NCBI RefSeq assembly: GCF_018760365.1 | Contig: NZ_JAHIAB010000012.1 | Location: 124,001-188,000, forward strand | Length of the DNA stretch: 64,000 nt | Direction: 5' to 3' | Source: Pseudooceanicola endophyticus | GTDB lineage: Bacteria > Pseudomonadota > Alphaproteobacteria > Rhodobacterales > Rhodobacteraceae | In this document: positions 51,171 through 60,381 of the stretch, in pieces | Numbering within the stretch: position 1 is the first letter of the stretch | Layout: each line of letters begins with the position of its first letter | Translations under genes and position numbers: made by a program | The notes under the pieces: model-generated | Database searches by the model: none | What the model saw: the letters and a program-made list of their open reading frames with translations, nothing else | Told to the model about the DNA's origin: nothing

Positions 51171-51836
51171 ATGAACTATTCCTGGGACTTCCGCCCGGTG
51201 TTTGCGCATTTCGATATGCTGGCACTGGGGCTTCTGAATACTGTCAAGATCGCGGCCGTATCCATCGTCCTGGGCGTTCTCGTGGGGCTGGTGCTGGCGA
51301 TGATGCGGCTTTCCGTGCGCCGCTGGCTGCGCTGGCCCGCCGCCGTGGTGATCGAGTTCTACCGCAACACCCCGCCGATCGTGCATTTCTTCTGGTTCTT
51401 CTACGCCTTCCCGGTGCTGCTCTCGGTCAGCATGAGCCCCTATGTCGCCGCCGTTCTGGCGCTGTCGACGCAATCGGGCGCCTTCTACGCCGAGGTGTTC
51501 CGGGGCGGCATCGTCTCGATCGAGCGCGGCCAGTGGGAGGGCGCGCGGGCGCTCGGCATGACCCATGCGGCGCTGATGCGCCGGGTCATCGTGCCCCAGG
51601 CCATCTCGCGCATGGTGCCGCCCTTCATCGAGCGCAGCTTCGAGCTTCTGAAGACCACGGCCCTGGCCTCCACGCTGGCCTATGCCGACCTGCTCTACCA
51701 GGCGATGATGGTCAATTCCCAGACCTTCCGCCCGCTCGAAGTCTACACGACCATCGCGGCCATGTACCTCGTGCTGCTGGTCACCGCGAGCCAGCTTGCC
51801 CGCATCGCCGAACGCCGGCTCACCGCGTATCAGTAA
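51171..51836 (+). CDS. Polar amino acid ABC transporter permease
   Basis: The 221-residue HisM/GlnP-type permease shows LGLLNTVKIAAVSIVLGVLVGLVLAMMR at the start and the EAA loop WEGARALGMTHAALMRRVIVPQAIS. It pairs with the next gene, 10 nt downstream. Confidence 0.93.
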   Translation: MNYSWDFRPVFAHFDMLALGLLNTVKIAAVSIVLGVLVGLVLAMMRLSVRRWLRWPAAVVIEFYRNTPPIVHFFWFFYAFPVLLSVSMSPYVAAVLALSTQSGAFYAEVFRGGIVSIERGQWEGARALGMTHAALMRRVIVPQAISRMVPPFIERSFELLKTTALASTLAYADLLYQAMMVNSQTFRPLEVYTTIAAMYLVLLVTASQLARIAERRLTAYQ

Positions 51837-51846
51837 GGTCCAAGCC

Positions 51847-52512
51847 ATGCATTACACCCCTGATTTCAGTGTCGTCTGGAACAACTGGCCGGTCCTGCTG
51901 CGCGGTCTCTGGGTCACCCTCGAGATCTGGCTGCCCTCCATCGCCATGGGGCTGATCGGCGGCTTCCTGATCGCCCAGGCGCGGCTGTCGCAGCGCCGCC
52001 TCGTCTCGGGGATCAGCCTGGTCTACGTGGAACTGTTCCGCGACACGCCGGTGCTGATCCAGCTGATCTGGTTCTACTACGCCTTCCCGATCCTCGTGGG
52101 GATCCAGCTCAGCCCCTTCGCGGCGGCGATGCTGGGTCTGACGCTGAACACCTCCGCCTATGCCTCCGAGATCTTTCGCGGCGGCATCCGCTCGATCCAT
52201 CGCGGCCAGATGGAGGGGGCGCTGGCCATCGGCATGTCGCGCGCCCAGGCCATGCGCCGGGTGATCCTGCCGCAGGTGATCAAGCGGATGCTGCCCGCCT
52301 TCACCAACCGCACCATCGAGGTCGCCAAGATGTCGTCGCTGGCCTCCGTGATCTCGGTGCACGAGCTCATGTACCAGGGGCGGCTGCTGTCCTCGACCTA
52401 CTACCGCCCGTTCGAGCTGCTGACCGCGGTGGCCTTCATCTACCTCGTCCTGATCTATCCCGGCACCTTCCTGGCCGGACGTCTCGAGAAGCACCTGGCG
52501 CGCTCCAACTGA
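51847..52512 (+). CDS. Polar amino acid ABC transporter permease
   Basis: The 221-residue second HisM/GlnP-type permease has the loop MEGALAIGMSRAQAMRRVILPQVIK. ATG 51847 is chosen as the first codon after the previous stop; an in-frame start at 51796 would lie inside the previous gene. Confidence 0.93.
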   Translation: MHYTPDFSVVWNNWPVLLRGLWVTLEIWLPSIAMGLIGGFLIAQARLSQRRLVSGISLVYVELFRDTPVLIQLIWFYYAFPILVGIQLSPFAAAMLGLTLNTSAYASEIFRGGIRSIHRGQMEGALAIGMSRAQAMRRVILPQVIKRMLPAFTNRTIEVAKMSSLASVISVHELMYQGRLLSSTYYRPFELLTAVAFIYLVLIYPGTFLAGRLEKHLARSN

Positions 52513-52531
52513 GCCCGGAAAGGACCCTGAA

Positions 52532-53305
52532 ATGTCTCAAAACCCCATTCTGGAAATCAAGGGCCTGCACAAGCGGTTCGGCGACCACCACGTTCTGAAG
52601 GGCATCGACTTCAGCGTCGAGCCGGGCGAGCGCGTGGCGATCATCGGCGGCTCGGGTTCGGGCAAGTCGACCTTCCTGCGCTGCATGAACTTCATGGAGA
52701 CGCTGAGCGAGGGCGAGATCTGGCTGGACGGTCAGCGCATCGGCCAGCAGGTCCGGGGCCGCATGACCTATCCCGAAAAGCAGCTTTGCAAGGTCCGAGA
52801 GCGGCTGGGCATGGTGTTCCAGCAATTCAACCTGTTTCCCCACATGACGGTCCTTCAGAACGTCATGGAGGGGCTGATCACCGTGAAGGGCCTGTCCCGC
52901 CAGGACGCGCGCGCGATCGCCGTGCGTGAACTGGCCAAGGTGGGCCTGGGCGAAAAGCACGATGCCTGGCCGGGGCGGCTTTCGGGGGGGCAGCAGCAGC
53001 GCGTCGCCATTGCCCGTGCGCTGTCGATGGAACCCGAGGTGCTGCTTTTCGACGAACCCACCTCCTCGCTCGATCCGGAACTGGTGGGAGAGGTGCTGCG
53101 CGTCATCAACCAGCTGGCAGAGGAGGGCCGCACCATGCTGCTGGTCACCCACGAGCTGGGCTTTGCCTATCACTTTGCCACCAGGGTGATCTTCCTCGCC
53201 GATGGCGTCTTCCACGAGGTCGGCACCCCCGACGAGGTGCTGAAGAACCCGCAGAAGCCGCGCACGCAGGAATTCCTGCGCCGCTTCGGCGAATTCGCCT
53301 TCTGA
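52532..53305 (+). CDS. Polar amino acid ABC transporter ATP-binding protein (GlnQ-like)
   Basis: A 257-residue ATPase with Walker [11 protein letters not shown]-loop [19 protein letters not shown], signature [15 protein letters not shown] and Walker [16 protein letters not shown]. All catalytic motifs are intact, in contrast to the decayed homologue at 63513-64000. Confidence 0.94.
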   Translation: MSQNPILEIKGLHKRFGDHHVLKGIDFSVEPGERVAIIGGSGSGKSTFLRCMNFMETLSEGEIWLDGQRIGQQVRGRMTYPEKQLCKVRERLGMVFQQFNLFPHMTVLQNVMEGLITVKGLSRQDARAIAVRELAKVGLGEKHDAWPGRLSGGQQQRVAIARALSMEPEVLLFDEPTSSLDPELVGEVLRVINQLAEEGRTMLLVTHELGFAYHFATRVIFLADGVFHEVGTPDEVLKNPQKPRTQEFLRRFGEFAF

Positions 53306-53333
53306 CCCCCTTTTCAAACTCCAAGGTACTATC

Positions 53334-54248
53334 ATGACCCCTCTGAGCAGCTCGTCCTCGCAGAGCTATGTCAAAGATCCGCGCAACGACGGCGTGGAGA
53401 TCTACGTCAACGGCGAATTCTTCCCGCGCGACGCGGCCAAGGTGTCGATCTTCGACGCGGGCTTCGTGCTGGGCGACGGCGTCTGGGAAGGCCTCCGGCT
53501 GATCAACGGCAAGCTGCTGGCCATCGACGAACATATCGACCGGCTGTTCGAAGGTGCGAATTCGATCCAGCTGGACATCGGCTTCGACAAGGAAGGCCTG
53601 ATCGCCGAGATCTGGAAATGCCTGAACCACAACAAGATGGAGGATGGCGTCCATATCCGCATGATGATCTCGCGCGGGCTGAAATCGACGCCGAACCAGG
53701 ATCCGCGCTTCATCGTCGGCGGCGCCACCATCGTCATCGTCGCCGAATGGAAGCAGCCCAACCCGGCGCTGAAGCAGACCGGCCTGAAGCTGATGACCTC
53801 GACCATCCGCTGCTCGACCCCGGATGTCTTCGACCTGCGGCTGAACTCGCATTCGCGGCTGAACTTCATCCAGGCGCTGCTTCAGGCCATCAACATGGGT
53901 GCAGACGAGGCGCTGATGCTGGATGACCGCGGTTTCGTCGCCTCGTGCAACTCCACGAATTTCTTCATTTTCCGGGGCAATGAGCTCTGGACCTCCAACG
54001 GCGAGACCTGCTTTAACGGCATCACCCGCAAGAAGGCGATCAAGATCTGGCAGGAGGCCGGCTACGTGGTTCGCGAAAAACGCTTTACCCTGGCCGAGGT
54101 CTACTCGGCGGACGAGGCCTTCGTCACCGGCACGCTGGGCGGCATCACCCCGGTCACCAAGATCGACGGGCGCGACATCGGCACCGGCCAGCCGGGCCCG
54201 ATGACCGCGAAGATGAACGACCTCTACCAAGCCTACATCTCGGGCTGA
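53334..54248 (+). CDS. Class IV aminotransferase-fold protein with altered active site
   Basis: The 304-residue protein has the D-amino-acid/branched-chain aminotransferase fold: GEFFPRDAAKVSIFDAGFVLGDGVWEGLRL near the start, GADEALMLDDRGFV, then TGTLGGITPVTKIDGRDIG. Aligned by eye to D-amino-acid transaminase, the PLP lysine position reads N171 (LNSHSRLN; R175 four residues later) and the glutamate of the E-x4-N motif reads S204 (ASCNSTNF). It may use another lysine or not be a transaminase. It lies 28 nt after the transporter ATPase, so it likely handles the imported amino acid. Confidence 0.85.
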   Translation: MTPLSSSSSQSYVKDPRNDGVEIYVNGEFFPRDAAKVSIFDAGFVLGDGVWEGLRLINGKLLAIDEHIDRLFEGANSIQLDIGFDKEGLIAEIWKCLNHNKMEDGVHIRMMISRGLKSTPNQDPRFIVGGATIVIVAEWKQPNPALKQTGLKLMTSTIRCSTPDVFDLRLNSHSRLNFIQALLQAINMGADEALMLDDRGFVASCNSTNFFIFRGNELWTSNGETCFNGITRKKAIKIWQEAGYVVREKRFTLAEVYSADEAFVTGTLGGITPVTKIDGRDIGTGQPGPMTAKMNDLYQAYISG

Positions 54249-54251
54249 GCG

Positions 54252-56012
54252 GTGGTCTGGCGACTGCGTCCTGCCCGTCGCCGCTGGCTGATGCGCCGGA
54301 TGCGCGCGCCCTTCGTCGTGAGGGCGCTGATCCGGCGCAATGAAATCGCCTACACCGCCGTCGCGGCGGTGCTGGGCATGCTGTGCGGGCTGGCGGTCGT
54401 CGGTATGCGCGAGGTGATCCACCTGATGGAAGGATGGATCTACGCCGCCGAGAACCCCTCAAGCGGCGCGGTGGCACTGGACCCGCTGCGGGTCATCGCG
54501 GGGCCGCTGCTGGGCGGTGTCGTCGTCGGGCTCAGCTACATCATCGGGCGGCGCTGGTTCCGCCGGGTCTCGGACCCGATCGAGGCCAATGCCATCAAAG
54601 GCGGCAAGCTGTCGGTGCCGGGCAGCCTCTACATCACGCTCCAGACCATCCTGTCCAGCGGCACGGGCGGCTCCGTGGGGATGGAGGCCGCCTATACCCA
54701 GACCGGATCGGCGCTGTCGTCCTGGCTGGGCCAGCGGCTGCACCTGCGCCGCGAGGACCTGCGCCAGCTGGTGGCCGCAGGGGCAGGGGCCGGCATTGCG
54801 GCGGCCTTCGATGCGCCGCTGACCGGGGCCTTCTACGCTTTCGAACTGGTGCTGGCCTCCTATTCCGTGGCGGCGCTGCTGCCGGTGCTGGCGGCCTCGA
54901 TCACCGCGACGGCAACGGTGCGGATGCTGGGGGCCACATCCGGTTTCAGCCTGTTCTTCGCCGGTCAGATCTCGGTCAAGGCCTACCTGGCGGTGGCACT
55001 TCTGGCGGTGGTCTGCGCCGGCGTCGGCATCGTCATCATGCGCTCGGTCACGGTGATCGAGGGGCTGTTCAACCGCAGCCCGATCCCCTACTGGGCCCAG
55101 CCGGCCCTGGGCGGGCTGATGGTGGGGCTGCTGGCGCTGATCACGCCGCAGGTACTGTCCTCGGGCCATGGCGCCATGCCCGGGGTGCTGGGGGCCAACC
55201 TGACCATCGGGGCGCTGGCCGGGCTGTTCCTGCTGAAGACCGCGGCCTCCGTCATCTCCATCGGCACGGGGTTCCGGGGCGGGCTGTTCTTTGCCTCGCT
55301 GTTCCTGGGCGCGATCCTGGGCAATATCATCGGCATCCTGTGGATGGTGGCCTTCGGGCTGAACTTGCCCATCGTGATCCTGTCGGTGGTCGGCATGTGT
55401 GCGCTTGCCACCACCATCATCGGCGCCCCCATGGCCATGAGCTTCCTTGCGCTGGAAATGACCCAGAGCCTGCCGCTGGCGCTTGCCGTGCTGTTCTCGG
55501 CGCTGGTGTCGACCGCCATCGTGCGCCAGGTCTTCGGTTTCAGCTTCTCGACCTGGCGTTTCCACCTGCGCGGAGAGACCATCCGATCGGCCGCCGATGT
55601 GGGCTGGGTGCGCGACCTGACCGTCGGGCGAATGATGCGCAAGGTCGGCACGCCGATCCCGGTTGCCAGCACCATCGCCGAAGTTCGCCGCCGCTACCCG
55701 CTGGGCGCCACCAAGGTCATGCCCATGGCGGACGAGGCCGGGCAATATGGCGGGCTCTGCTTCATCTCCGAACTGCATGGCGAGGACCTGGACCCAAAGG
55801 AGCGCGCCGGAACGCTGGGCCGGTTCAAGGCCTGCTGGCTGCGCCCCGAGCAGAACGTGCACGATGCGATGAAGCTGTTCTCCCGGCAGGAGGCCGACAC
55901 CCTGGCCGTGGTCGGAGAGGACGGCACCGTTCTGGGCATCCTGAGCGAACAGTACTGCCTGCGCCGCTATGCGGACGAGACCAACAAGCGGCTCTACCCG
56001 TCGCGGTCCTGA
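54252..56012 (+). CDS. CLC-type chloride channel/transporter with C-terminal CBS-like region
   Basis: The 586-residue membrane protein shows CLC landmarks: GTGGSVGMEAAYTQTG (138-152), AAGAGAGIAAAFDAPLTGAFYAFE, GTGFRGGLFFASLFLGAILG and GAPMAMSFLALEMTQS. At the position of the gating glutamate of the GREGP motif is V142, suggesting a channel or uncoupled transporter. The C-terminal about 130 residues resemble a pair of CBS modules (VASTIAEVRRRYPLG..., then DTLAVVGEDGTVLGILSEQYCLRRYADE). The start is GTG 54252; ATG 54291 is an alternative. It follows the aminotransferase-fold gene by 3 nt. Confidence 0.88.
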   Translation: MVWRLRPARRRWLMRRMRAPFVVRALIRRNEIAYTAVAAVLGMLCGLAVVGMREVIHLMEGWIYAAENPSSGAVALDPLRVIAGPLLGGVVVGLSYIIGRRWFRRVSDPIEANAIKGGKLSVPGSLYITLQTILSSGTGGSVGMEAAYTQTGSALSSWLGQRLHLRREDLRQLVAAGAGAGIAAAFDAPLTGAFYAFELVLASYSVAALLPVLAASITATATVRMLGATSGFSLFFAGQISVKAYLAVALLAVVCAGVGIVIMRSVTVIEGLFNRSPIPYWAQPALGGLMVGLLALITPQVLSSGHGAMPGVLGANLTIGALAGLFLLKTAASVISIGTGFRGGLFFASLFLGAILGNIIGILWMVAFGLNLPIVILSVVGMCALATTIIGAPMAMSFLALEMTQSLPLALAVLFSALVSTAIVRQVFGFSFSTWRFHLRGETIRSAADVGWVRDLTVGRMMRKVGTPIPVASTIAEVRRRYPLGATKVMPMADEAGQYGGLCFISELHGEDLDPKERAGTLGRFKACWLRPEQNVHDAMKLFSRQEADTLAVVGEDGTVLGILSEQYCLRRYADETNKRLYPSRS

Positions 56013-56018
56013 GGCGGG

Positions 56019-57212
56019 TCAGCCTTCGGGGGTCAGCCGGATCAGCGCGCCGTCATCGGCATCGGTCAGGATCATCACCGCCCCGTCGGGGGCGACCGCC
56101 ACATCGCGGATGCGTCCCTGTCCCCGAAGGTAGCGCGCCTCTGCGGTGACCCGCGCGCCCGACAGCGTCAGCCGCACCAGCGCCTGACCGGCCAGCCCGC
56201 CCACCAGCAGGCTGCCCCGCCAGTCGGGGAACAGCGCGCCGTCGTAGAAAGCCATGCCGCTGGGCGCGATCACCGGGTCCCAGTAATAGACCGGCTGCTC
56301 CATCCCCTCGGCGGCGGTGATCCCCGCGCCGATGGGCCGTCCGCTGTAATCCTCGCCATAGGTGATCACCGGCCAGCCGTAGTTGGCGCCGGGGCGCAGC
56401 CGGTTCAGCTCATCCCCACCGCGGGGCCCGTGCTCGATGGTCCAGAGCGCGCCGTCGGGGGCAAGCGCCGCCGCCTGGATGTTGCGATGGCCCAGGGTCC
56501 AGACCTCGGGCGCCATGCCGGGGGCGGCGGGGTTGCCGGGCGCGGCCCCACCCAGGGGCGCCAGCCGCAGCACCTTGCCCAGATGGGTCGCGGGATCCTG
56601 CGCCAGCTGGCGTGCCGCCGGCAGGGAGCGTTCGCCGGTGGTCAGGAACAGCGCGCCGTCCCGGTCCATGACCAGCCGCCCGCCGAAATGCAGGGTCGAG
56701 GCCCAGGCGGGCTCCTGCCGGAAGATCACCTGCACCGCGTTCAGGCTGCCGCCGTCCGCCGACAGTTGCCCGGTGGCGACCGCGGTACCGTTACGCCCGG
56801 CGCCCCGGGGCTCGGCATAGCTCCACCAGATGCGGCGGGTTTGCGGGAAGTCGGGATCGACCAGCACGTCCAGAAGCCCGCCCTGGCCCCTTGCATCGAC
56901 GTCCGGCAGCCCCCGGATCGGGTCCGAGACGGTGCCGTTGGCGCCGATCCGGCGCAGCCGCCCGGGGCGTTCGGTGACCAGCCAGCTGCCGTCGGGCAGC
57001 GCGTCCATGCCCCAGGGATGTTCCAGCCCGGAGGCCAGGACCTGGCGCGACAAGGTGGGGGTGGCGGGCCGTTCCGGGGCGCGAGTCTGGCCCTTGAACG
57101 CGGGGCTTTGCCCGGCGGCATTGGGTGGCGCGTCGTTGAACGACACCGCGCCGGCGCAGCCGGTGGTGGCGCCCAGCAGCACGAGGCAAAGGCAGAGGGT
57201 CCGGACGGGCAT
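56019..57212 (-). CDS. PQQ-dependent soluble aldose sugar dehydrogenase-like protein
   Basis: The 397-residue six-bladed propeller is of the GSDH/YliI family: LASGLEHPWGMDALPDGSWLVTERPGRLRRI holds the probable catalytic histidine, followed by GGLLDVLVDPDF, HFGGRLVMDRDGALFLTTGER, GHRNIQAAALAPDGALWTIEHGPRGGDELN and NYGWPVITYG. It has a signal peptide with a weak lipobox (ATTGC), so it is periplasmic and possibly a lipoprotein. It oxidises aldoses using PQQ. It converges on the CLC gene with only 6 bp between stops. Confidence 0.9.
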   Translation of the reverse strand: MPVRTLCLCLVLLGATTGCAGAVSFNDAPPNAAGQSPAFKGQTRAPERPATPTLSRQVLASGLEHPWGMDALPDGSWLVTERPGRLRRIGANGTVSDPIRGLPDVDARGQGGLLDVLVDPDFPQTRRIWWSYAEPRGAGRNGTAVATGQLSADGGSLNAVQVIFRQEPAWASTLHFGGRLVMDRDGALFLTTGERSLPAARQLAQDPATHLGKVLRLAPLGGAAPGNPAAPGMAPEVWTLGHRNIQAAALAPDGALWTIEHGPRGGDELNRLRPGANYGWPVITYGEDYSGRPIGAGITAAEGMEQPVYYWDPVIAPSGMAFYDGALFPDWRGSLLVGGLAGQALVRLTLSGARVTAEARYLRGQGRIRDVAVAPDGAVMILTDADDGALIRLTPEG

Positions 57213-57320
57213 GGCAGGATCCTTTCGCAGGGGAACCCTTCCAGTTGAGCCCGGCCCGGGACGTGATGCAAGCGAAGTGATGCATGGGCCTGCGCCCGGG
57301 ATGTGGGCGCAGGCGGGGGC

Positions 57321-57995
57321 TCAGCCCCGGGAGAGGCGCCGTTGCAGCAGCGTGGGGCGCAGCCGGTCGCTGCGGCGCAGGGCGCCCAGCAGCACGGTAT
57401 CCAGCGCCAGCTCGATCGCGATGACCGGCAGGTAGGCGAGGGCGAAGGTGGCAATGGCGGCACAGGTGGCGGCATTGACGCCCTGACCATAGAGCGACCA
57501 GAAGGCGACCCAGCCGACGATCCCGGCCTGGTAGGCGGCTGAAAGCTTGGCGGCCTGCGGGGCCGTGACATCGCGATAGGCGGTACCCGGGGCGACGATC
57601 CGCCCGGCCAGCCGTTGCAGCGCCCAGAGCGGCACGATCAGCGTGGTCAGGTTCATGCCGTATTGCGGCAGGTCGAAGGGGGCGAAGATCAGGCCCTGGA
57701 TCAGCAGGCCCAGGGCCAGGCCAAGCGCGGTGGGCCCGGCGCCCAGCAGCAGGAACAGGGTCGAGCCGAGGATCAGATGCACCTCGGAGACGCCGACGGG
57801 GTAATGCGGCAGGACCTGGAAGGCGCCCAGGACCAGGGCGGTGGCAAGGGCGCTGCGGCTCAGCAGCGGCAGCAGCGCGGCCTCCTGGCGGGCGGTCTGA
57901 CGCGCCAGCTGCAGGGCCAGACCGGCGGCGCCGGCGCCGGTGGCATAGCTCAGGAGGATCTTGGCGCCCTCGACGACGCCGGGTTCGATATGCAT
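57321..57995 (-). CDS. cbiM: Energy-coupling factor transporter permease, CbiM family
   Basis: A 224-residue membrane protein that begins with the CbiM/NikM metal-binding N-terminus MHIEPGVV and continues with SEVHLILGSTLFLLLGAGPTALGLALGLLIQGLIF. ATG 57995 (after CGGAGAGG) is required so that His2 is next to the N-terminal Met. It is the substrate-specific membrane part of a cobalt or nickel ECF importer. No ATPase, T-component or CbiN gene is adjacent, so these must be elsewhere or the protein acts alone. Confidence 0.88.
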   Translation of the reverse strand: MHIEPGVVEGAKILLSYATGAGAAGLALQLARQTARQEAALLPLLSRSALATALVLGAFQVLPHYPVGVSEVHLILGSTLFLLLGAGPTALGLALGLLIQGLIFAPFDLPQYGMNLTTLIVPLWALQRLAGRIVAPGTAYRDVTAPQAAKLSAAYQAGIVGWVAFWSLYGQGVNAATCAAIATFALAYLPVIAIELALDTVLLGALRRSDRLRPTLLQRRLSRG

Positions 57996-58103
57996 GGGGC
58001 CTCTCCGTTGTGGATGGCCCAAGCCTAGCGCGGCGGTCCGGGGGCTGCTGTTCCGCCCCGGCCAAAGCGCTGGCCCGGGCGGGACAGGAGGGGGATCAGG
58101 GGT

Positions 58104-59372
58104 TCAGAACCGCGTGGCGCGGAACGGCGACAGGTCGATCCCCGGCCTGCGCCCGGCACAAAGCGCCGCGACCAGCTGCGCGGTGCCCGCCGATTGCGTC
58201 AGCCCCAGGTGGCCGTGGCCGAAGGCATAGATCACGTCGCGCGATCCCGGCGCCTGATCGATCACCGGCAGGCTGTCGGGCATCGAGGGGCGATAGCCCA
58301 TCCATTGCTTGCCGCCCCGGGGATCGAAGCCCTCAAGGAAGCTGCGGGCCTTGTCCAGCAGGATCTCGGCGCGGCGGTAGTTCGGCGGCAGCTCCATGCC
58401 GCCCAGTTCCACCGCGCCGCCGACGCGCAGCCCCGCACCGATGCGGGTGACGACAAAGCCGTGATCGCTGAAGGTCAGGTGGGTGCGCAGATCAAAGGCG
58501 GCGGTGGGGAAAGTGGTGTTGTAGCCGCGCTCGGTATCCAGCGGCAGGCGATCCCCCAGCGTCGCGGCCAGCCGTTTCGACCAGGCCCCGGCGGCCAGCA
58601 CCACCTTGGCGGCGCGCAGCGTGCCGGTGGCGGTCTGCACCTCGACGCCGGGGGACAGCGGCTTCAGGGCGCGGACCTCGGCGGTTTCGATCTGCCCGCC
58701 GGCCTCGGTGAAGGCCCGGGCGACATGGCGCGTCCAGAGCGCCGGATCGACCGTGTTCATCCACTCCGGGGTAAAGCCCGCATGGGTGAAGCGGGGCGAG
58801 ACGCCGGGCTGGATCTCGGCGATGGCGCCGGGGCTTTCCAGCATCTCGCAGACCACGCCGTGACGGCGGCGCAGCGCCCATCCGGGCTGGCTGGCGGCAA
58901 AGGCGGCGCGCCCCTCGTAGAGTTGCAGCTGGCCCTGGCGGCGGATCAGGTCCTGGGCCTTCAGCCGGGTGATCAGCGCCTCCTGGGCCTGCGCGGAAAA
59001 CTGCATCATCGCCGATTGCGCCTGCACGGCGGCGGCATAGCGATCCTTCCGGCTGGCGCGCCAGAACTTCAGCATCCAGGGCGTCATGCGCAGCGCATAG
59101 CCCGGGCGCAGCGACAGCGGCCCAAGCGGATCCAGCAGCCATTTCGGCGCCTTGCGCATGATGCCGGGGGTCGCGAGGGGCTCGATATCGGCATAGGCGA
59201 AGGCGCCGGCATTGCCCGAGGAGGTCTCGGCGGCGATGCCGGTGCGCTCGATCAGGCGGACCTGATGGCCTTCGGATTGCAGGGCAAGGGCGGCGGTGAC
59301 GCCGATGATGCCGCCGCCGATGACGATGATCCCCGTGGGCGGGGCAAGTTCAGGGAAAGAGGCCAGGGCCAT
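58104..59372 (-). CDS. FAD-dependent D-amino acid dehydrogenase, probable D-hydroxyproline dehydrogenase
   Basis: The 422-residue DadA/DAO-family flavoprotein has the FAD motif GGGIIG (19-24), SSGNAGAFAYADIEPLATPG, and C-terminal WMGYRPSMPDSLPVIDQAPGSRDVIYAFGHGHLGLTQSAGTA. It lies downstream of genes for 4-hydroxyproline 2-epimerase and a DapA-family deaminase in the same direction. By pathway logic it oxidises cis-4-hydroxy-D-proline to 1-pyrroline-4-hydroxy-2-carboxylate (inference). A general D-amino-acid dehydrogenase is the alternative. Confidence 0.9.
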   Translation of the reverse strand: MALASFPELAPPTGIIVIGGGIIGVTAALALQSEGHQVRLIERTGIAAETSSGNAGAFAYADIEPLATPGIMRKAPKWLLDPLGPLSLRPGYALRMTPWMLKFWRASRKDRYAAAVQAQSAMMQFSAQAQEALITRLKAQDLIRRQGQLQLYEGRAAFAASQPGWALRRRHGVVCEMLESPGAIAEIQPGVSPRFTHAGFTPEWMNTVDPALWTRHVARAFTEAGGQIETAEVRALKPLSPGVEVQTATGTLRAAKVVLAAGAWSKRLAATLGDRLPLDTERGYNTTFPTAAFDLRTHLTFSDHGFVVTRIGAGLRVGGAVELGGMELPPNYRRAEILLDKARSFLEGFDPRGGKQWMGYRPSMPDSLPVIDQAPGSRDVIYAFGHGHLGLTQSAGTAQLVAALCAGRRPGIDLSPFRATRF

Positions 59373-59460
59373 GGCGAACCTCGAAAGGGATCTGATCGGA
59401 AGGCCCCCGCCGCCCGGGAGGGGCCGCGGGGGGAGGGATCACGCTGGGATCAAACCGGGA

Positions 59461-60381
59461 TCACACGGGGATGCCGTTGCGGAACGGGTCCGCCGGATCA
59501 AAAAGCAGCGTGCTTTCGGCCATCACGTAGGCGCGCCCGGTGATCGAGGGGATCACGCCGCCGCCGGGTCCGGGCGCATAGGATAGTCGGTAGCTGCTGC
59601 CGATGACGCTTTCCTGCACGATTTCCTGCCCCGCGGGCAGGCGCCCCCGGGCGGCCAGACAGGCCAGCCGGGCCGAGCTTCCGGTGCCGCAGGGCGAACG
59701 GTCATAGGCATCGTCGGGGCAGAGCACGAAGTTGCGGCTGTGCACCCCGGGCGTGTCGGAGGGGCCGTAGAAGATCACGTGATCGACCTCGTTGCCATGG
59801 CCGGCGGCCTTCAGCGCCTCGCGGGTGGCGATGGTGGCATCGGTCAGCGCGCGGAGATTGCCCGGGGTGACGGGCAGGGGGCTGGGATCGACCAGGAAGA
59901 AGCCGTTGCCGCCATAGGCCACATCCCCCGTCACGGTGCCAAGGCCGGGCACCTCGACCGAGACATCGGCCCGCAGGCGGCAGCTTTCGACATTGGTGAC
60001 GGTGACGGTATTGGCATCCAGCACCTCGACCGTGACAACGCCGGCGGGGGTCTCGATCCGGTGGGCGCCGGGGCCGACGCGGCCCATGTGGGCCAGCGTC
60101 ACCGCCAGCCCGATGGTGCCATGGCCGCACATCCCCAGTACCGCGCCGGCGTCGAAATAGATGACGCCTGTCACGCAGGAGGGATCGACCGGGGGCACCA
60201 GCAGGGCGCAGACCATGGCGACCTGGCCACGCGGCTCAAGGCTGACCGAGCGGGTGAAATCCACATGGTCGCGCGCCAGAAGGGCGGCGCGCTCGGCCAG
60301 CGGCCCCGCGCCCAGATCCGGCCCGCCGTCCAGGATCACCCGGGTGGGTTCGCCCCCGGTGTGGCTGTCGATCACATGCAT
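59461..60381 (-). CDS. 4-hydroxyproline 2-epimerase (proline racemase family)
   Basis: A 306-residue proline racemase-fold enzyme with both catalytic cysteines: C85 (MCGHGTIG) and C231 (SPCGTGSSA). The two-cysteine form means racemase or epimerase, and excludes trans-3-hydroxyproline dehydratase, which has Thr at the second place. IDSHTGGEPTRVI is the typical N-terminus. The start ATG 60381 overlaps the end of the deaminase gene by 10 nt. Context favours epimerising trans-4-hydroxy-L-proline to cis-4-hydroxy-D-proline. Confidence 0.92.
   Translation of the reverse strand: MHVIDSHTGGEPTRVILDGGPDLGAGPLAERAALLARDHVDFTRSVSLEPRGQVAMVCALLVPPVDPSCVTGVIYFDAGAVLGMCGHGTIGLAVTLAHMGRVGPGAHRIETPAGVVTVEVLDANTVTVTNVESCRLRADVSVEVPGLGTVTGDVAYGGNGFFLVDPSPLPVTPGNLRALTDATIATREALKAAGHGNEVDHVIFYGPSDTPGVHSRNFVLCPDDAYDRSPCGTGSSARLACLAARGRLPAGQEIVQESVIGSSYRLSYAPGPGGGVIPSITGRAYVMAESTLLFDPADPFRNGIPV

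Noticed and set aside
54383-56149. 588-residue plus-strand frame overlapping the CLC gene
   Set aside because: Shifted frame of the CLC gene with Gly/Arg-rich sequence; the CLC frame has all family motifs.
57996-58103. Cobalamin riboswitch before cbiM
   Set aside because: Only 108 bp separate cbiM from the upstream gene, with no B12-box-like sequence visible; too short for the element.
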